Below, in pieces: positions 62,342 to 64,000 of a stretch of 64,000 nucleotides of DNA (positions are counted from its first letter, which is position 1; each line of letters begins with the position of its first letter). The stretch is from assembly GCA_963817515.1 (NCBI GenBank), contig CAWFPJ010000031.1, positions 744,001-808,000 of the forward strand, given 5' to 3'. Position numbers and translations under genes: made by a program. Source of the DNA: DATMNI01 sp963817515. Lineage in GTDB: Bacteria; Acidobacteriota; Terriglobia; Bryobacterales; Bryobacteraceae. Under the pieces are notes generated by a model. The model ran no database searches. It saw only the letters and a program-made list of their open reading frames with translations, and had not been told where the DNA came from.

Positions 62342-64000
62342 ATGCAGACTTCGGGATATGGAATCCGGCTCGCCGAGGGGCTCCCGGAGCGCATTGCTAC
62401 GCGCATTCAATTGTTGCTGGCCTCGACGCCCGACCCCGCCTCCGCCGTGCATTTTCTGGGCTGCCTCCGCCACGATTCGCCTTCCGCCTTCGAACGCATT
62501 TGCAGTTCGCCCGCCGCGCTGCGCTGCGCGGTCAACCTTTTCTCGCACAGCAAATTCCTCTCCGAAGCCGTCCTGAAAAACCCGGAACGTATTTTGCAGG
62601 TGGCCAATTCGGGAAGCCTCTACCGCGTGCTGGCCGCGGAAGAGTATGAGATACGATTGTTTGATTTCCTGGGAGCCGACCGCGAAGGCGTACCCTCCGC
62701 TGTCGATCTGGCACGATTCCGCCGGCGCCAGCTGCTGCGCATTCTCTTGCGCGATGTGCTGGGTTTCGCCACGCTGTCGAACATCACGGAGGAGCTTTCC
62801 AATCTTGCCGATGCCATCCTTGACGTGGCCTATCGCGGTATCCGCGCCGAATTCGTGGCGCGGCATGGAGAACCGCGGCTCCCCGATGGCCACCCCTGCG
62901 GATTTTCCGTCATTTCCCTGGGCAAGCTCGGCGGCAAAGAGCTGAACTACAGCTCCGACATCGACCTGATGTTTGTCTACGGCGGCAACGGCCAGACCGA
63001 TGGCAGTGCCGGCGCCGGCGCCACTTCCCGGCTCACCAATAAGGAGTTTTACAAGAAGGTGGCCAACCAGTACACCGCTCTGCTTTCCGCCTACACGGTG
63101 GAAGGCCAATGCTACCGTGTGGACCTGAGGCTTCGTCCGGATGGCGCGCTGGGCGAAGTCTGCACCTCCGAGGACGGCGCCCAAACCTACTATGCGGAGC
63201 GCGCGCGCGATTGGGAGAAGCAGATGCTGATCAAGGCCCGCGTCTCAGCCGGCGAACCCGAGCCCGGCGCGGCGCTGCTGGAGTTTGTGGAACCGCTGAT
63301 TTATCGGAGCTCGCTCGATTTTCGGGCGATGGAAGCGGTTTCCGAAACCCGCCAGCGCATCAGCGAAAAGCTGGCCGCCAAGCGCGGATTGCAAACCGGA
63401 CTCGACGTCAAACTCACGCCCGGCGGCATTCGCGACATTGAGTTTCTGGCCCAGTGTCTGCAGCGCCTGCATGGCGGCCGTGAACAATGGGTGCGCCACG
63501 GCGGCACCATGTTCGCTCTGTTCCGGCTACGCGACAAGGGCTTTCTGTCAGACCTGGAGTACGCGCGGCTCTTCGCGGCCTACCAGTTTCTGCGTTACCT
63601 GGAACACCGCCTGCAAATGGAAGAAGACCGCCAGACCCACACACTGCCGTCCGATCCGGAACGGCTGGACCTGCTGGCCGCCCGTATGCCGCCGAATGGC
63701 TCGGGCGATTCTCGCAACGGCGAGACCCTGCAGCAGGAACTTAAGGAACATCTGCGCGCCGTGCGCGAGATCTACGACCGGGTGGTGCATGCGCACAAGC
63801 CGCTGCATTACACCGTGCCGGCGGAACCGGCCACACTGCAAGAGGAAGTGGAAGCCATGGCTCCGGCCGCCAGCCTGGCCCGCCTTCTGGATGACCGCGC
63901 ACCGCACCTGGCCCTGGCCGTGGCCGCGGCCGATCTGCACCGCGGCCGCGAGCGGTTCGAACACTTTCTGGAAAAGGCGGTCGCTGCGCAAAAGGCCCCA
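62342..64000 (+). CDS. glnE: GlnE, glutamine synthetase adenylyltransferase (3' end off window)
   Basis: The first 553 residues are visible from the ATG at 62342. The N-terminal (deadenylylating) nucleotidyltransferase has GFSVISLGKLGGKELNYSSD, then IDLMFVY (~residues 188-212), with the catalytic Asp pair. Later YRVDLRLRPDGALGEVCTS, YYAERARDWEKQMLIKARVS and GGIRDIEFLAQCLQRLHGG are all GlnE motifs. The second, adenylylating domain lies beyond the window. Its substrate Tyr397 is present in both GlnA copies. Control by PII protein is expected, but no glnB is in the window. Confidence 0.93.
   Translation, partial: MQTSGYGIRLAEGLPERIATRIQLLLASTPDPASAVHFLGCLRHDSPSAFERICSSPAALRCAVNLFSHSKFLSEAVLKNPERILQVANSGSLYRVLAAEEYEIRLFDFLGADREGVPSAVDLARFRRRQLLRILLRDVLGFATLSNITEELSNLADAILDVAYRGIRAEFVARHGEPRLPDGHPCGFSVISLGKLGGKELNYSSDIDLMFVYGGNGQTDGSAGAGATSRLTNKEFYKKVANQYTALLSAYTVEGQCYRVDLRLRPDGALGEVCTSEDGAQTYYAERARDWEKQMLIKARVSAGEPEPGAALLEFVEPLIYRSSLDFRAMEAVSETRQRISEKLAAKRGLQTGLDVKLTPGGIRDIEFLAQCLQRLHGGREQWVRHGGTMFALFRLRDKGFLSDLEYARLFAAYQFLRYLEHRLQMEEDRQTHTLPSDPERLDLLAARMPPNGSGDSRNGETLQQELKEHLRAVREIYDRVVHAHKPLHYTVPAEPATLQEEVEAMAPAASLARLLDDRAPHLALAVAAADLHRGRERFEHFLEKAVAAQKAP

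Noticed and set aside
1..64000. tRNA, rRNA, CRISPR arrays, phage or conjugative genes
   Set aside because: No tRNA T-loop context, rRNA-like stretch, regularly spaced direct repeats, or integrase, capsid or relaxase genes were recognised by eye.

Overview
The window is a GC-rich chromosomal segment that reads like a motile Acidobacteriota genome, probably of the Solibacter/Bryobacter type. That assignment is inferred from gene content, not from a marker gene: an Oar-like TonB-dependent receptor with a carboxypeptidase-regulatory N-terminus, a DUF4159 protein, Ser/Thr kinase plus PP2C signalling, a B12-free methylmalonyl-CoA mutase large subunit, and a secreted sulfatase. No tRNA, rRNA, CRISPR array or complete insertion sequence was seen.

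Layout. (1) 1-11978: flagellar cluster. On the minus strand are flgF, flgG and flgA (running off the left edge). Divergently on the plus strand are fliK, a small unknown gene, flgD, flgE, fliN, fliO, fliP, fliQ, fliR, flhB and flhA. (2) 11979-13067: an insert holding a RelE/ParE-like toxin-antitoxin pair and a VapB-like remnant. (3) 13068-16290: flhF, the sigma-28 gene fliA, a second SpoA-domain switch protein and a small membrane protein. (4) 16322-19004: a MoxR-type AAA ATPase overlapping a large protein of unknown function, the least explained locus here. (5) 19019-23649: a sigma-54 activator with a degenerate receiver domain, then flgM (with a sigma-28-like promoter), a flgN-like gene, flgK and flgL. 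(6) 23586-27226: a PilZ protein, RlpA, an orphan sigma-54 activator and a glycosyltransferase. (7) 27255-37666: metabolism, transport and secreted proteins. (8) 38209-42983: three histidine kinases and a receiver protein. (9) 43317-47793: DUF4159, Ser/Thr kinase, PP2C and an amino-acid permease. (10) 48040-64000: ammonium assimilation (Amt, two GlnA copies, GlnE) interrupted by an ABC exporter, a YVTN propeller protein, a sulfatase, a ClC channel and a MarR regulator.

How it works together. The flagellar genes supply hook, export gate, part of the switch, the sigma-28/FlgM checkpoint and the hook-filament junction. Basal-body rod/MS-ring genes, flagellin and the stator are not in the window. 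The Amt-GlnA-GlnA-GlnE set would take up ammonium, assimilate it and adjust glutamine synthetase by adenylylation.

Quality warning. At least sixteen conserved genes or gene segments are interrupted by single-base frame breaks, and fifteen of these read as one extra base. I treat them as probable sequencing errors and annotate the genes across the breaks, but true decay cannot be excluded from this sequence alone.
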